From: Neoakkermansia glycaniphila
Lineage (GTDB): Bacteria > Verrucomicrobiota > Verrucomicrobiia > Verrucomicrobiales > Akkermansiaceae
Direction of reading: 5' to 3'
DNA: 64,000 bases
Assembly: GCF_001683795.1 (NCBI RefSeq)
Contig: NZ_LIGX01000038.1
Coordinates: 1-64,000 of the forward strand
Below the pieces are notes generated by a model that did not search any database, was not told the origin of the DNA, and saw nothing but the letters and a program-made list of their open reading frames with translations. Made by a program: the position numbers and the translations under genes. Positions 51,761 through 60,323 of this stretch are shown one piece after another; the stretch's first letter is position 1; each line of letters starts with the position of its first letter.

Positions 51761-53011
51761 ATGTCACAAATCCCCCCCTTCGACCAGTCCCCGCATGCAC
51801 CGTTTCCCGTAGGGGAAGTGCCGCGATCCGCCTGGTACTGCATCGAACCCACCTACAACCACGCCACCGTCGAAATGGAGAAAGTCGGTCGAAGTCTCGG
51901 CTACGACATCCCCGAGAGCTGGTCGGATGAAGAGCTGCAGGCATTCGCGGAAAAAAACGGATTCGCCCGCGAACTGTCCACGGAAGAAGACCTCCTCCGC
52001 ATCGTCGACAACTTCGAACGGTACGACAACGAAGGCAAAGGCATCCTCGTCACGCGCGACCATCTGTCGTGGGTGGACGTGCCGGACACGGGCGCCAGAG
52101 GATGGATCAAGGCATTATGCGTACCGGACGGCCGCCTGTGGGCGTGGATCGAATGGACGGATTCAGGGCACGCCCTCGTCAACTCCGGCGAATACTGCTT
52201 CTTCTCGACGGAATACGAATTTGCGGACTTCCGGAAAATCGAAGGCGGCGTCACACCTACCGCCCTGTATGCCTGCACCATCACCAACACCAACCGACAC
52301 AAGGGACAAGTCCCCATCACCAACAGCCTCACCTCTACCCAAACCAAACACCACAACCAAACAAAACACATGAAACCCAAAGCAACACGCAATCGCGGCA
52401 CGCAACCGATCACGGGCCAGCGCCGCAACTCCGGCACCTGCGAACCCGAGAAAGACCAGGAAAAGGCTGCCAACTCGGATGCCGACCCGGATGATCCCGA
52501 TACCGCGACCAACTCCGAAACCGATCCGGACGAAACCGACCCCGAAACCAATGCGGACGGCGACGAAGAACTGACTCTGGACGACGCCGTCGCACAAATC
52601 GCCGAAATGCTCGGCCTCGATGCAACGGCCAATCCGGCCTCCCTCGTCTCGGCCGTATCCGACCTCCAGCGCAGCAACGAAGAACTCACCTCCGCCCTGG
52701 CCGAAGCCAACAAGGCAGCCGGCACAGGCGGAGCCGCCACCAACTCCGCCCGCTATCCCGGCCTGTTCGGAGTGCGGCGCAATGCGGCCAAACCGGCAGC
52801 GCCTCTCAAAGGGCACACGCCGAACCGCACCGTCACCATGCGCATCAACGGCGCAGACATGCAGGTACCGACCCAGGACATGGCCCTCGTCGACTACTGC
52901 CGGAAACACGTCAAGGAAGAATCCGCCCGCCTCGGCCGCCCTCTCAGCCCGGCCGAATACAATGCAGCCTACAACTCCGCCGTCAACTCCTACTCGGATG
53001 CAAGGCGCTAA
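51761..53011 (+). CDS. Capsid protease/scaffold (Mu gpI/Z-like)
   Basis: 416 residues. The N-terminal half has WYCIEPTYNHATVEMEKVGR, ARGWIKALCVPDGRLWAWIE, SGEYCFFSTEYEFADFRKIE and ALYACTITNTN, the Mu I protease (PF10123) pattern, in which a head-maturation protease processes scaffold. The C-terminal half is acidic (residues about 220-290, DDPDTATNSETDPDETDPET) then a coiled coil (LVSAVSDLQRSNEELTSALA), as in the scaffold part. In Mu an internal start makes scaffold Z; a possible one here is M200 (HMKPKATRNR). It lies between portal and major head genes, as expected. Confidence 0.78.
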   Translation: MSQIPPFDQSPHAPFPVGEVPRSAWYCIEPTYNHATVEMEKVGRSLGYDIPESWSDEELQAFAEKNGFARELSTEEDLLRIVDNFERYDNEGKGILVTRDHLSWVDVPDTGARGWIKALCVPDGRLWAWIEWTDSGHALVNSGEYCFFSTEYEFADFRKIEGGVTPTALYACTITNTNRHKGQVPITNSLTSTQTKHHNQTKHMKPKATRNRGTQPITGQRRNSGTCEPEKDQEKAANSDADPDDPDTATNSETDPDETDPETNADGDEELTLDDAVAQIAEMLGLDATANPASLVSAVSDLQRSNEELTSALAEANKAAGTGGAATNSARYPGLFGVRRNAAKPAAPLKGHTPNRTVTMRINGADMQVPTQDMALVDYCRKHVKEESARLGRPLSPAEYNAAYNSAVNSYSDARR

Positions 53012-53032
53012 CCCACAACCGCACACAACCAC

Positions 53033-53464
53033 ATGATCGTACAAGACATCCCGCGCTTCCGCGCCAATTACACCGCCGAGCTGCGCCCCACGGGCCACCT
53101 CCACGAAGGCAAGTTCGGCAAATTCACCGCTTCGGGCGAAATCGCCCTGGCGACATCCTCCTCCGACATATTCGGCATCATCTCGGAACCCGACAGCCAG
53201 CTAGCCCAGATATGCGGCAACACCACGGGAGCCACCCTGATCCCGTACACCTTCGGCGGAGTGGTCGACGTCCAGCTCGGCGCCAATCCCGGCGTCATCT
53301 CCAAGGGCATCACGAAACTCAAGCTCAACAGCGACAGCACCGTATCCGCCGCCACCGGAGCATCGGGCGAAATCATCGTCGCCATGGCCATGCAGAACGT
53401 CACGGCCCAAACGGCCGGGCAACTCGTCAGCGCCATCATGCTGCCGCCCTCCACCAAACCCTAA
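53033..53464 (+). CDS. Head decoration-like protein (DUF2190 pattern)
   Basis: 143 residues, beta-rich and Gly/Thr/Ser-rich: GHLHEGKFGKFTASGEIALA, FGIISEPDSQ, TFGGVVDVQLGANPGVISKG and AMAMQNVTAQTAGQLVSAIM. The pattern fits the small DUF2190-type proteins that stabilise capsids. It is placed between the protease/scaffold and major capsid genes, 14 bp before the latter. The call is moderately sure. Confidence 0.6.
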   Translation: MIVQDIPRFRANYTAELRPTGHLHEGKFGKFTASGEIALATSSSDIFGIISEPDSQLAQICGNTTGATLIPYTFGGVVDVQLGANPGVISKGITKLKLNSDSTVSAATGASGEIIVAMAMQNVTAQTAGQLVSAIMLPPSTKP

Positions 53465-53478
53465 TCCCTCCCATCATC

Positions 53479-54417
53479 ATGAGTACCACCACAGAATTTT
53501 GCTATCCCCTCTACGACCGCGCCGTCAACTACTTCAAAATCCCGGTCTTCAACGTCCTCGAATTCCTGGCTGCCCGCTGGGCGGGCAACATCGGAGGCAT
53601 GGGCACCTACAAAAGCTGGCCGCAGGGCTACGTCTGGCGTCCTGTCGAAACGGAACGCGGCCTCCACGAAGTCGCCAAAACCATCAACACCGGCAGCGTC
53701 GACCTCCCCTTCATGCTGCAAGACCACAGCATCCGCATCGGGGTGGATGACAAGGAACTCAAGCGCAACCCCGGCAAAACGGCCGACCAGATCGCCAATG
53801 CCAAACTGGGCACCCTGCTGGGCACCTGGCGCACCTCGCAAACGGCCCAGGGCCTCCAGGCCCTGCGCGACAATGTGCCGGCTCTCTCGGGCATCGGCAA
53901 TTGGTCCAATGCCTCCTCGAAACCGCTGACGGAACTGAAAGACCTGATCAGCGACTACCGCAACAACCACGGCGTGGAACCCAACCGCATCATATTCTCG
54001 CACCAGGCATGGGACATCCTGTCCGAAAACCCGAGCATCCTGCCCAGAATCCAGTACAACTCCACGCAAACGCTCACCCCCGAACGCCTGTACGAACTGC
54101 TGGGCCTCGATGCCGCCACCGGCACGAAGATACACCGAGTCACCGTCCCGGTAGGCACGGCCGCACCGGGACCGAACGTCCAAACGACGGGAGCCAACAT
54201 GCTGGGTTCCGACGTCATGCTCACCTTCATCGACGATCAGAGCCAGTATGACGACCTCTGCGGCATGGCTATCCTGTACGGAGGAGACTCCGGACCGGTT
54301 GAAGTCCCCATCAAGTACCGCTCCGATGCGGAACACACCTGGTGGTACGAAATCGGCATGTCCCGCCAATTCGTCTTCCCCGCCATCGGCCTGAACAACC
54401 GCATCACCGTCAGCTGA
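53479..54417 (+). CDS. Major capsid protein
   Basis: 312 residues from ATG 53479 (MSTTTEFCYPLYDRAVNYFK); the open frame upstream overlaps the previous gene. Features of the HK97-like Mu T family: an early helical part, RIGVDDKELKRNPGKTADQI (central helix), PNRIIFSHQAWDILSENPSI and IKYRSDAEHTWWYEIGMSRQ near the C-terminus, then FVFPAIGLNNRITVS. Length is close to Mu T (305). It sits in the expected place after protease and decoration genes. The GCATGC hairpin lies 9 bp after its stop. Confidence 0.85.
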   Translation: MSTTTEFCYPLYDRAVNYFKIPVFNVLEFLAARWAGNIGGMGTYKSWPQGYVWRPVETERGLHEVAKTINTGSVDLPFMLQDHSIRIGVDDKELKRNPGKTADQIANAKLGTLLGTWRTSQTAQGLQALRDNVPALSGIGNWSNASSKPLTELKDLISDYRNNHGVEPNRIIFSHQAWDILSENPSILPRIQYNSTQTLTPERLYELLGLDAATGTKIHRVTVPVGTAAPGPNVQTTGANMLGSDVMLTFIDDQSQYDDLCGMAILYGGDSGPVEVPIKYRSDAEHTWWYEIGMSRQFVFPAIGLNNRITVS

Positions 54418-54425
54418 ACCATCCC

Positions 54426-54457
54426 CCATGCACGGCGCATGCCTGCACCGTGCATGG
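54426..54457. repeat. GCATGC hairpin, prophage family member 2
   Basis: CCATGCACGG (54426-54435) and CCGTGCATGG (54448-54457) form a 10-bp perfect stem; the 12-base loop contains GCATGCCTGCA. It follows the major capsid stop by 8 bp. No T-run follows, so it is not a plain terminator. Confidence 0.7.
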
Positions 54458-54485
54458 CGCCGCAACACAAAACCAGAACACACAC

Positions 54486-54914
54486 ATGGCTACAAAAAAT
54501 ACCAAGCAGGAACCTGCACCCGCCGCACCCAACAATCCGGAAATGGACGAAAATGCGGTCGCTGAACGCCAGCAACAAACCGACATCCCCGATCAGGAAA
54601 CAAATGAATCGGCTGCCGCCAAAACAGGCCAAGACAAGCCTGACGAACAGCCCACAGGCACCAAACCAAATCAAGCGGAAGGCGAAGACAATGCCGAAAG
54701 GTTGATCCTTGACGGGTGCTGCTCCCTGCAACCCGTATCCGTCGAACCGTCACGCACGGAAATCCGAGTCCGCATCGCCTGCGCCCTGATCCAGTCACCC
54801 ACATGGGGCAGCGTCATCACCGACGACAAACACCTGGAATGGATGATGGGCCGCGTGGACGCCGTCGCCGACGCCCTCCTGCAACACGAACAACCCTCCG
54901 AACAGGAATCATGA
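54486..54914 (+). CDS. Small acidic phage protein
   Basis: 142 residues from ATG 54486 (MATKNTKQEPAPAAPNNPEM). The first 75 residues are Glu/Gln/Pro/Ala-rich and look disordered. Then comes LILDGCCSLQPVSVEPSRTE IRVR and a helical end (LEWMMGRVDAVADALLQHEQ). Unknown family. It is between capsid and gp36-like genes and overlaps the latter by ATGA. It may be a scaffold-like or connector accessory protein. Confidence 0.55.
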   Translation: MATKNTKQEPAPAAPNNPEMDENAVAERQQQTDIPDQETNESAAAKTGQDKPDEQPTGTKPNQAEGEDNAERLILDGCCSLQPVSVEPSRTEIRVRIACALIQSPTWGSVITDDKHLEWMMGRVDAVADALLQHEQPSEQES

Positions 54915-55351
54915 ACTACTGGGTCGCCATCAGGCCGGACGACTTGTCCGCCGTCTTCGTCGGTGAAGAACTCACCGCCCTCACCAGGCCGGAAGCATCC
55001 GCCGCCGTCCAGGACGCCATCGACGACGTCACGGCCATCGTACGCGATGCCGTCGCGCAGAACCTGGCCAACATCCTGCCTGATGGCGCCCTCATCCCCC
55101 GCAGCCTGCGTCCGGCCGCGCTGGACATGATCGCATGGCGCCTCCTCAAACGGTACGCGCTGGCCATCACCGACGAACGCAAACAGGCCGCCGCCGAAGC
55201 CGCCGCCCGCATCGCCGAAGTACGCACGCAGAAGCAGCTTGTCCTCGATGCCACGGGCAAACTCCCCATCCAGCCCGCCAGCACCCCGGCGATCATCGCC
55301 CCCGACCCCGCCTACGGCAACGACGGCCCCGGACTCTACCCCATACCTTGA
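54911..55351 (+). CDS. Head-tail connector, Mu gp36-like (DUF1320)
   Basis: 146 residues from ATG 54911. PEASAAVQDAIDDVTAIVRD, then ALIPRSLRPAALDMIAWRLL and KRYALAITDERKQAAAEAAA is the DUF1320 helical pattern: helices that dock on the portal ring. A short C-terminal loop with Pro/Ala follows. It lies in the conserved head-completion order (capsid, then gp36). The ATG overlaps the previous stop. Confidence 0.75.
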   Translation: MNYWVAIRPDDLSAVFVGEELTALTRPEASAAVQDAIDDVTAIVRDAVAQNLANILPDGALIPRSLRPAALDMIAWRLLKRYALAITDERKQAAAEAAARIAEVRTQKQLVLDATGKLPIQPASTPAIIAPDPAYGNDGPGLYPIP

Positions 55352-55366
55352 TCCGGCGGCCACGAA

Positions 55367-55496
55367 CGCAGAAGCCACAGATACCGCAGATGAACACTGA
55401 TTTATTTTATATCAAAATATTACAGCTCCATCAATCCGGCGATCAGCCGGATTCGAACCCGGAAAAATCTGTGCATCGATCTGCGCCATCTGTGTA
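55367..55496. repeat. ATCTGTG repeat element, copy B
   Basis: Left arm GCCACAGATACCGCAGAT; AT-rich centre; hairpin CCGGC-GATCA-GCCGG (55436-55450); then ATTCGAACCCGG; right arm ATCTGTG, ATCTGCG, ATCTGTG. It aligns with copy A across its whole length. On the minus strand, CCGGGTTCGAATCCGG reads like a tRNA T arm, but no tRNA is present. Confidence 0.7.
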
Positions 55497-55514
55497 ACCC
55501 AGCCTCCACCCACC

Positions 55515-56306
55515 ATGCCATCCGCTGCCGACATCCTCAACGCCAAAACACCGCTCCCTGTCCGCATGACGTCGGAGCAGTGGGCGCGCATGTCTCCGGA
55601 ACTCACCGTCCGCTCCATCTTCGGCGCTCTGGTGGACGACCTGGCCACCCTCCTGAAAATCCGGCAGCAGGCAGCGGCCATCCTCACAGGCGGAGCCTCC
55701 AAAACCGAAGCCCGCCATGCGATCACCGACATGCTCGATGCGATCGGCTACACTCCCGAACCGGGCGACGAAGGAACCATCCGAGACCTCTCCGGCACGG
55801 CGCGGAAAAACCTCATCCTCGAAACCCAGACCACGCAGGCAGCCAGCCGCGCCCAGGCCGAAGCCTACCGCGGATCGCTCGCCTTCCCGGCATACCGCCT
55901 CGTCCGCATGGGCGAACGCACCCAGCCGCGCGACTGGCCCTTGCGCTGGCGCATCGCCTACGGCGCAGTAGGCGGCGCCGGAGCCAGCGCCACCGAAATG
56001 GTCGCACTCACCACCTCGCCCATCTGGGCCGCCCTCTCCCGCTGGGGCAGCGACTACGCCCCCTACGACTACAACAGCGGCATGGACCGCATCCCCGTGG
56101 CGTGGGAAGAAGCGGCAGCCCTCGGCCTGATGGACGCCGCCGCCTACAACTCCCTCGACACCGCCCGCAACACACCGCCAGAACCCCTCTCCCTGGAAGC
56201 AACACTCCCGGACCTGCCGCCCGACCTGCGCGACCAGGCCACCGCCCTGATGGACGGCCTCGCCATGTGGGACGGGGATACACTCACGTTCACAGGCAAC
56301 AATTAA
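55515..56306 (+). CDS. Possible minor head protein
   Basis: 263 residues. I recognise a pattern seen in minor head proteins: FPAYRLVRMGERTQPRDWPL then TTSPIWAALSRWGSDYAPYD and YNSGMDRIPVAWEEAAALGL. The first 100 residues are helical and have IFGALVDDLATLLKIRQQAA. A MuF-like (gp30) role is possible, which would make up for the missing gp30 gene after the portal. It lies between gp36-like and fibre genes, not beside the portal, so it may instead be another connector. Not certain. Confidence 0.45.
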   Translation: MPSAADILNAKTPLPVRMTSEQWARMSPELTVRSIFGALVDDLATLLKIRQQAAAILTGGASKTEARHAITDMLDAIGYTPEPGDEGTIRDLSGTARKNLILETQTTQAASRAQAEAYRGSLAFPAYRLVRMGERTQPRDWPLRWRIAYGAVGGAGASATEMVALTTSPIWAALSRWGSDYAPYDYNSGMDRIPVAWEEAAALGLMDAAAYNSLDTARNTPPEPLSLEATLPDLPPDLRDQATALMDGLAMWDGDTLTFTGNN

Positions 56307-56328
56307 CTAATCACGCTCATCCGACGCC

Positions 56329-58359
56329 ATGGCCGCAACCAAGCACTACATCGAAACCGTCGCCGGAGTCACCCGGCACATGATCCTCCGCCTCGCCAAC
56401 CAGGACGGCACCCCGGCCACTGCTGCCGACTACGCCATCTACGGAGCAGCGCGGCTGGGCGATCGCATCCACCCCTTCGGCGCCGCCCCGATGGATCCAT
56501 CCAGCGTCCGCCTCTCCATCCCTCCGCTGGTAGCCAGCAACTACGCCTACGACCTCTACGCCAAACACACCGCGACGGGAGTCGAACACGCCCTCCTGTG
56601 CGGCAGCATCCGCGTGGCGGACCGCGTCGCATCGATGCCGCCTGCCGACCAGGGCGGGGAACACATCGAAGCCTCCATCTCCTCGGACCTCACAGCCATC
56701 ACCGTCACCGTCCAAATCGTCCCCGTCATCACCGCCGCCACCTGGGAAGCCATCGAAGGCAGCATCGCCACCGCCGACAGCCTCCTCGAAACGGCCTCCA
56801 ACCTCCTCCCCGCAGCCCGGCAGGAAATCGCCACCGCCACCGGCACGGCCAAACAGCACATCACGGCACACGCAGCCGTCGAAACAGCCGCCGCCAAAAA
56901 GGAAATCAACCAAACCGCCGGACAGGCTGCCGCAGACACCGCCGACATCATCGCCGCCAGCGGTGAAGCCGCCCTCGAATCCATCTCCAGCGCGGAAGCC
57001 ACCGTAATCGCCCAAGCCACGAACGACGGCATCAACGCCATCGGCCAAAGCATCACAGCAGGCACCGGCACCATCTCTGACGCCACGGCCTCCGGCAAAT
57101 CCTCCATCGACACCTACATCGCCACCACGCAGGCCGACCTCGCCCGCAAATCACAGCCCAACATCTGGAGCGGAGTCAACACCTTCAACGCGCCGGTCGT
57201 CGCCAACGGCGGTATCATCATCCAGCCGACTGCTGCCGCCTCTTCCGTTGGCACCCACATGAGTGCATGGCTCTGGGCCTCGACGTACTGCACGGAGAGG
57301 GCAATCCCCTACATCGGCCGCTGGACAAGCGCCGCATGGACGGGCAACGACTGCCTGATGGAGAGCTACACCGTACCCGACCAGTCGACCTATCATCACC
57401 GCCTCACCTGCATGGCCCGCGTCGACGTCGCGTACCTTACGCGCCGCCGCAACTGCATGGACGAGGCCAAAAGCCGCATCGCCTGCGGCATCGAAACGAG
57501 GCCAGCTTCCACCTACACCCCGCATGCGGGCACCTATCCGTGGGACTGGGCCAGCGGTAACGAACTGCGGATCGTGGACACACCGCGCCATGCCGTCCGC
57601 TGCATGATGATACGCCATGCCTACAGCGTCCTCGGCTCCGTCCCTACGTCGTGGCGGCTCATCTACCCCGGACGGCTGGATGATCTGCACAGCCTGCAGA
57701 TCATCAGCCGCGGTACCGAGTGGCACGCCCCCGTCTACATCGGCTGCCATGCCGGCAACCTGTATGCTGTCGAATGCAGCTACAGCCAGGCGACCAACCC
57801 GGCCGTCACGTCGGACGTGGGCCAATACTCGAGCATCATGTCGCGCGGCACGTTGTGGGTCAGCCGCACCTACCTGAGCGACCGCGCCAACCAGGACAAG
57901 CAGGACGTACCGCCCGCCATCACGATACATGCCCACACCATCCCTCTCCGCAACTGGACGACCTACAAACGCTGGCCCGAAGAACAGGCCCTCCTCGAAG
58001 CAGCCGACAAATCCTGGGTGGACTGGCGGTACGTCACCGCCAGCCTCGACTACACGCCCGCAGGCTCAGAAACCGTCATTGTCGCCGCCAACATCGGGCG
58101 GCATGTCTACGTTACCGCCGCCGCGCAGGACATCGGCCTCTCCGCATCCGTCTACCGCCCCAAGGCGGGCGACGACACCCTGCTGCCTGACGGCGTCGTG
58201 GTGGACATCGACACCGCGGCCACATGGCTCACCCACTCGGGCGGAGCCTTGCACCTCGCCGCCAACACCACGGGCGCGGAGCGCATCGCCAGCGTCTGGC
58301 TCTACTCCGCCTCGTTCACGGGCACCATCTACGAACTCCAAATCCACCAAAGCACATGA
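56329..58359 (+). CDS. Phage fibre-like structural protein
   Basis: 676 residues. The N-terminus (residues 1-130) is beta-rich with YIETVAGVTRHMILRLANQD. Residues about 130-285 form an Ala/Thr-rich helical coiled-coil-like shaft (TAKQHITAHAAVETAAAKKE; STIDTYIATTQADL-type repeats). Then comes WSGVNTFNAPVVANGGIIIQ, a motif often found where a shaft meets a distal domain in phage fibres. The 370-residue C-terminal part is beta-rich with Trp and Tyr and may bind the host surface. The order (between gp36-like and later connector genes) is unusual for a fibre; it may be a head fibre or spike. Confidence 0.6.
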   Translation: MAATKHYIETVAGVTRHMILRLANQDGTPATAADYAIYGAARLGDRIHPFGAAPMDPSSVRLSIPPLVASNYAYDLYAKHTATGVEHALLCGSIRVADRVASMPPADQGGEHIEASISSDLTAITVTVQIVPVITAATWEAIEGSIATADSLLETASNLLPAARQEIATATGTAKQHITAHAAVETAAAKKEINQTAGQAAADTADIIAASGEAALESISSAEATVIAQATNDGINAIGQSITAGTGTISDATASGKSSIDTYIATTQADLARKSQPNIWSGVNTFNAPVVANGGIIIQPTAAASSVGTHMSAWLWASTYCTERAIPYIGRWTSAAWTGNDCLMESYTVPDQSTYHHRLTCMARVDVAYLTRRRNCMDEAKSRIACGIETRPASTYTPHAGTYPWDWASGNELRIVDTPRHAVRCMMIRHAYSVLGSVPTSWRLIYPGRLDDLHSLQIISRGTEWHAPVYIGCHAGNLYAVECSYSQATNPAVTSDVGQYSSIMSRGTLWVSRTYLSDRANQDKQDVPPAITIHAHTIPLRNWTTYKRWPEEQALLEAADKSWVDWRYVTASLDYTPAGSETVIVAANIGRHVYVTAAAQDIGLSASVYRPKAGDDTLLPDGVVVDIDTAATWLTHSGGALHLAANTTGAERIASVWLYSASFTGTIYELQIHQST

Positions 58360-58778
58360 TCCCTCAGCTTCAAATCACCTGTTGCCCAGCCGACTGGGAC
58401 TCCTCCACCCTCACCGCCGCAGGCATTACATTGCCGGATGGCCGCACACTCCTGCCACGCGACATCATAGCCCGTGACCTGCCGCCCGACCTCCTCACCA
58501 TCTGGCATGGAGCGGTCGACACCATCTCCACCCTCGACCCCGGAGGCTGGGCCGCCACTCTCATCATCGCCCGGCGGGGAGAAACCGCCGAACCACCGGC
58601 AGCAGAGGATGGCCTCAATGCCGCGCCCATCGTCATCCCTCACCTCACCCTAACCATTGACCGCCGCTGGGATGACGGCGCCACCGCTCCACCCATCACT
58701 CAGACCTATCCCGATCCCTACATGCTCCACTTCTTCGATATTCTTACCGCTGCCTCGTACTGGGTCGCGGATGCTTGA
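58356..58778 (+). CDS. Small phage structural-region protein
   Basis: 140 residues from ATG 58356, overlapping the fibre-like gene's stop (ATGA). Beta-rich (LTLTIDRRWDDGATAPPITQ; ITQTYPDPYMLHFFDILTAA). The overlap suggests it works with the fibre-like protein, for instance as its chaperone or a second subunit. No family recognised. Confidence 0.55.
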   Translation: MIPQLQITCCPADWDSSTLTAAGITLPDGRTLLPRDIIARDLPPDLLTIWHGAVDTISTLDPGGWAATLIIARRGETAEPPAAEDGLNAAPIVIPHLTLTIDRRWDDGATAPPITQTYPDPYMLHFFDILTAASYWVADA

Positions 58779-58787
58779 TTTACCGCC

Positions 58788-59420
58788 ATGATCAAAATAT
58801 CCGCCAAACTGCAAACCGTCATCGTCCCCACCACAGGGTTGGGGCAGGCCGACCTCGCCGAAATCAGCCGCTCCGCTGCCCTGGGTGTCCGGCAGCAGGT
58901 CGTCGATCATTTCATGGGGATGAAAGAGGCCACGAAATCTCGGTACTGGTGGCATGGCGCCATCAAATCCATTGGCCAGCCGGCAGTGGAAGGCTGCACC
59001 GCCACCATCTCCATCGGGCAGAAAGGCGTGCGCCTGCAGTGGCTGGGCGGAACCGTCCTCCCCAGCGGCCGCACCTCCCGCGTCACGGGTCGTCCGATCC
59101 AATCCCTCCTGGTACCTTTCTCCGACTCTCCCCTTCGCCGCAAAAGCCTGGATGAACTCGGCATCCCCGACGACGAAATCGTCGTCCTGCCCTCGCAAAC
59201 CGGCAAAGCTCCCGTCATGTACTGGGTCCATGAGCGCAAACGGAAAGGCAAAGACGGGCTGAAACACAAAATCGTCCCCCTGGCATGCCTCCTGCGATCG
59301 GCCACCATCAAGCCGAAACCGCAGGTCATGCCCACCGACGCAGAGATGACCGACGCGGCGCGATCGGCCGTCGTCTCCTACACCCGCGCCATCAACCACA
59401 GAAACACCATCCAACCATGA
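58788..59420 (+). CDS. Virion morphogenesis protein, Mu gpG-like
   Basis: 210 residues. The pattern QVVDHFMGMKEATKSRYWWH, then PAVEGCTATISIGQKGVRLQ and GRTSRVTGRPIQSLLVPFSD resembles the gpG/tail-completion class of Mu-like phages (an N-terminal helix, then mixed beta core). The C-terminal part has helices (PTDAEMTDAARSAVVSYTRA). It overlaps the 44-residue gene by ATGA. Assignment is moderate and rests partly on gene order. Confidence 0.5.
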   Translation: MIKISAKLQTVIVPTTGLGQADLAEISRSAALGVRQQVVDHFMGMKEATKSRYWWHGAIKSIGQPAVEGCTATISIGQKGVRLQWLGGTVLPSGRTSRVTGRPIQSLLVPFSDSPLRRKSLDELGIPDDEIVVLPSQTGKAPVMYWVHERKRKGKDGLKHKIVPLACLLRSATIKPKPQVMPTDAEMTDAARSAVVSYTRAINHRNTIQP

Positions 59421-59551
59421 ACATCACGGACAAAGCAGAAACAACGCTCGAAGAAATCGCCAAAGACACCCGCCGCCCGCACTGGCAACGCATCCTGGGC
59501 TGGCTCGGCTGGATCATCGCCGCCGGCATCACCGCCGCCTACAACCTCTGA
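59417..59551 (+). CDS. 44-residue membrane peptide
   Basis: ATG 59417 overlaps the previous stop (ATGA). It encodes a charged helix (MNITDKAETTLEEIAKDTRR) then a hydrophobic segment (ILGWLGWIIAAGITAAYNL). Looks like a small membrane-anchored peptide translated by coupling. Unknown role; the next gene starts 6 bp later. Confidence 0.5.
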   Translation: MNITDKAETTLEEIAKDTRRPHWQRILGWLGWIIAAGITAAYNL

Positions 59552-59557
59552 CCCGCC

Positions 59558-60070
59558 ATGCCCACCGCTCCGGACATCTCCCAGCTGCCGACATCCCCCC
59601 GATGGGAATTCGGGAAGGCCCTCATCGACCGCCTCCGCATGTACGAACCGATCCGGCCGTACGTGTACGAACACCTCATGACCTCCCCCGATCAGATCAA
59701 AGCACTGGACGCCATCGTGCGGCAATACTCCGGACTCGTCGCCGTCGTCCCGCAGGACCTGGCCAACCCCACCAGGGACACCACCGTCCGGGCGGCCTAC
59801 CTGGACTGTGAATACGTCATCTCCTGCGGCGTCTGGAGAGGCCTCGGCATGGACGCAACCGGCATCACGGCCGACGAAGCCACCGACCGCCTTGCCGCCA
59901 CCGTCATCTCCATCATCCAATCATGGGACATCAGCAACCGCCCCTACGGATCGCCGGTCGTCACCGGAGACGGCGACCTCGCCGTCGTCCTGGGCGACAA
60001 ACGCCTCCTGCAAACCCGGGGCATCAGCATCACCGCCCGCATCATCCACCCGACCATCGCATTCGATTAA
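59558..60070 (+). CDS. Tail terminator-like protein, Mu gp37-like
   Basis: 170 residues. EFGKALIDRLRMYEPIRPYV, IVRQYSGLVAVVPQDLANPT, then LDCEYVISCGVWRGLG and ITADEATDRLAATVISIIQS follow the gp37 family pattern (an alpha/beta connector that ends the tail tube). Fits its place between the gpG-like gene and the tail tube. There is no sheath gene (about 500 residues) next to it, unlike Mu. Confidence 0.65.
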   Translation: MPTAPDISQLPTSPRWEFGKALIDRLRMYEPIRPYVYEHLMTSPDQIKALDAIVRQYSGLVAVVPQDLANPTRDTTVRAAYLDCEYVISCGVWRGLGMDATGITADEATDRLAATVISIIQSWDISNRPYGSPVVTGDGDLAVVLGDKRLLQTRGISITARIIHPTIAFD

Positions 60071-60087
60071 ACCAACCACACAAACAC

Positions 60088-60294
60088 ATGGCTACAACAC
60101 CAAAAAACACAGACAAACCCCAAGCCGAAACGCCTGCGGAACCCGCCGTTGAAGCAACAACCTTGCGCTGCACCATCACCGCTCGCTCCCTGCTGATCGG
60201 CCGCATGTACCATGCCCGCGGCACCATCGTGGACATACCCTCCGCCAAGGCCGCCGCCCTGGAACAGGCAGGCAAACTCCGCATCCTCGGATAA
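60088..60294 (+). CDS. Small phage protein
   Basis: 68 residues from ATG 60088 (MATTPKNTDKPQAETPAEPA). Pro/Glu-rich start, then a small beta-rich domain (LRCTITARSLLIGRMYHARG; TIVDIPSAKAAALEQAGKLR) as found in short structural genes before tail tube genes of Mu-like phages. Unknown role. Confidence 0.55.
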   Translation: MATTPKNTDKPQAETPAEPAVEATTLRCTITARSLLIGRMYHARGTIVDIPSAKAAALEQAGKLRILG

Positions 60295-60323
60295 TTATTC
60301 ACTCATACCTACTCACTAAAAAC

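Noticed and set aside
55436..55470. tRNA gene in the ATCTGTG repeat copy B
   Set aside because: Only a T-arm-like palindrome is present; no D arm, anticodon arm or acceptor stem can be formed.
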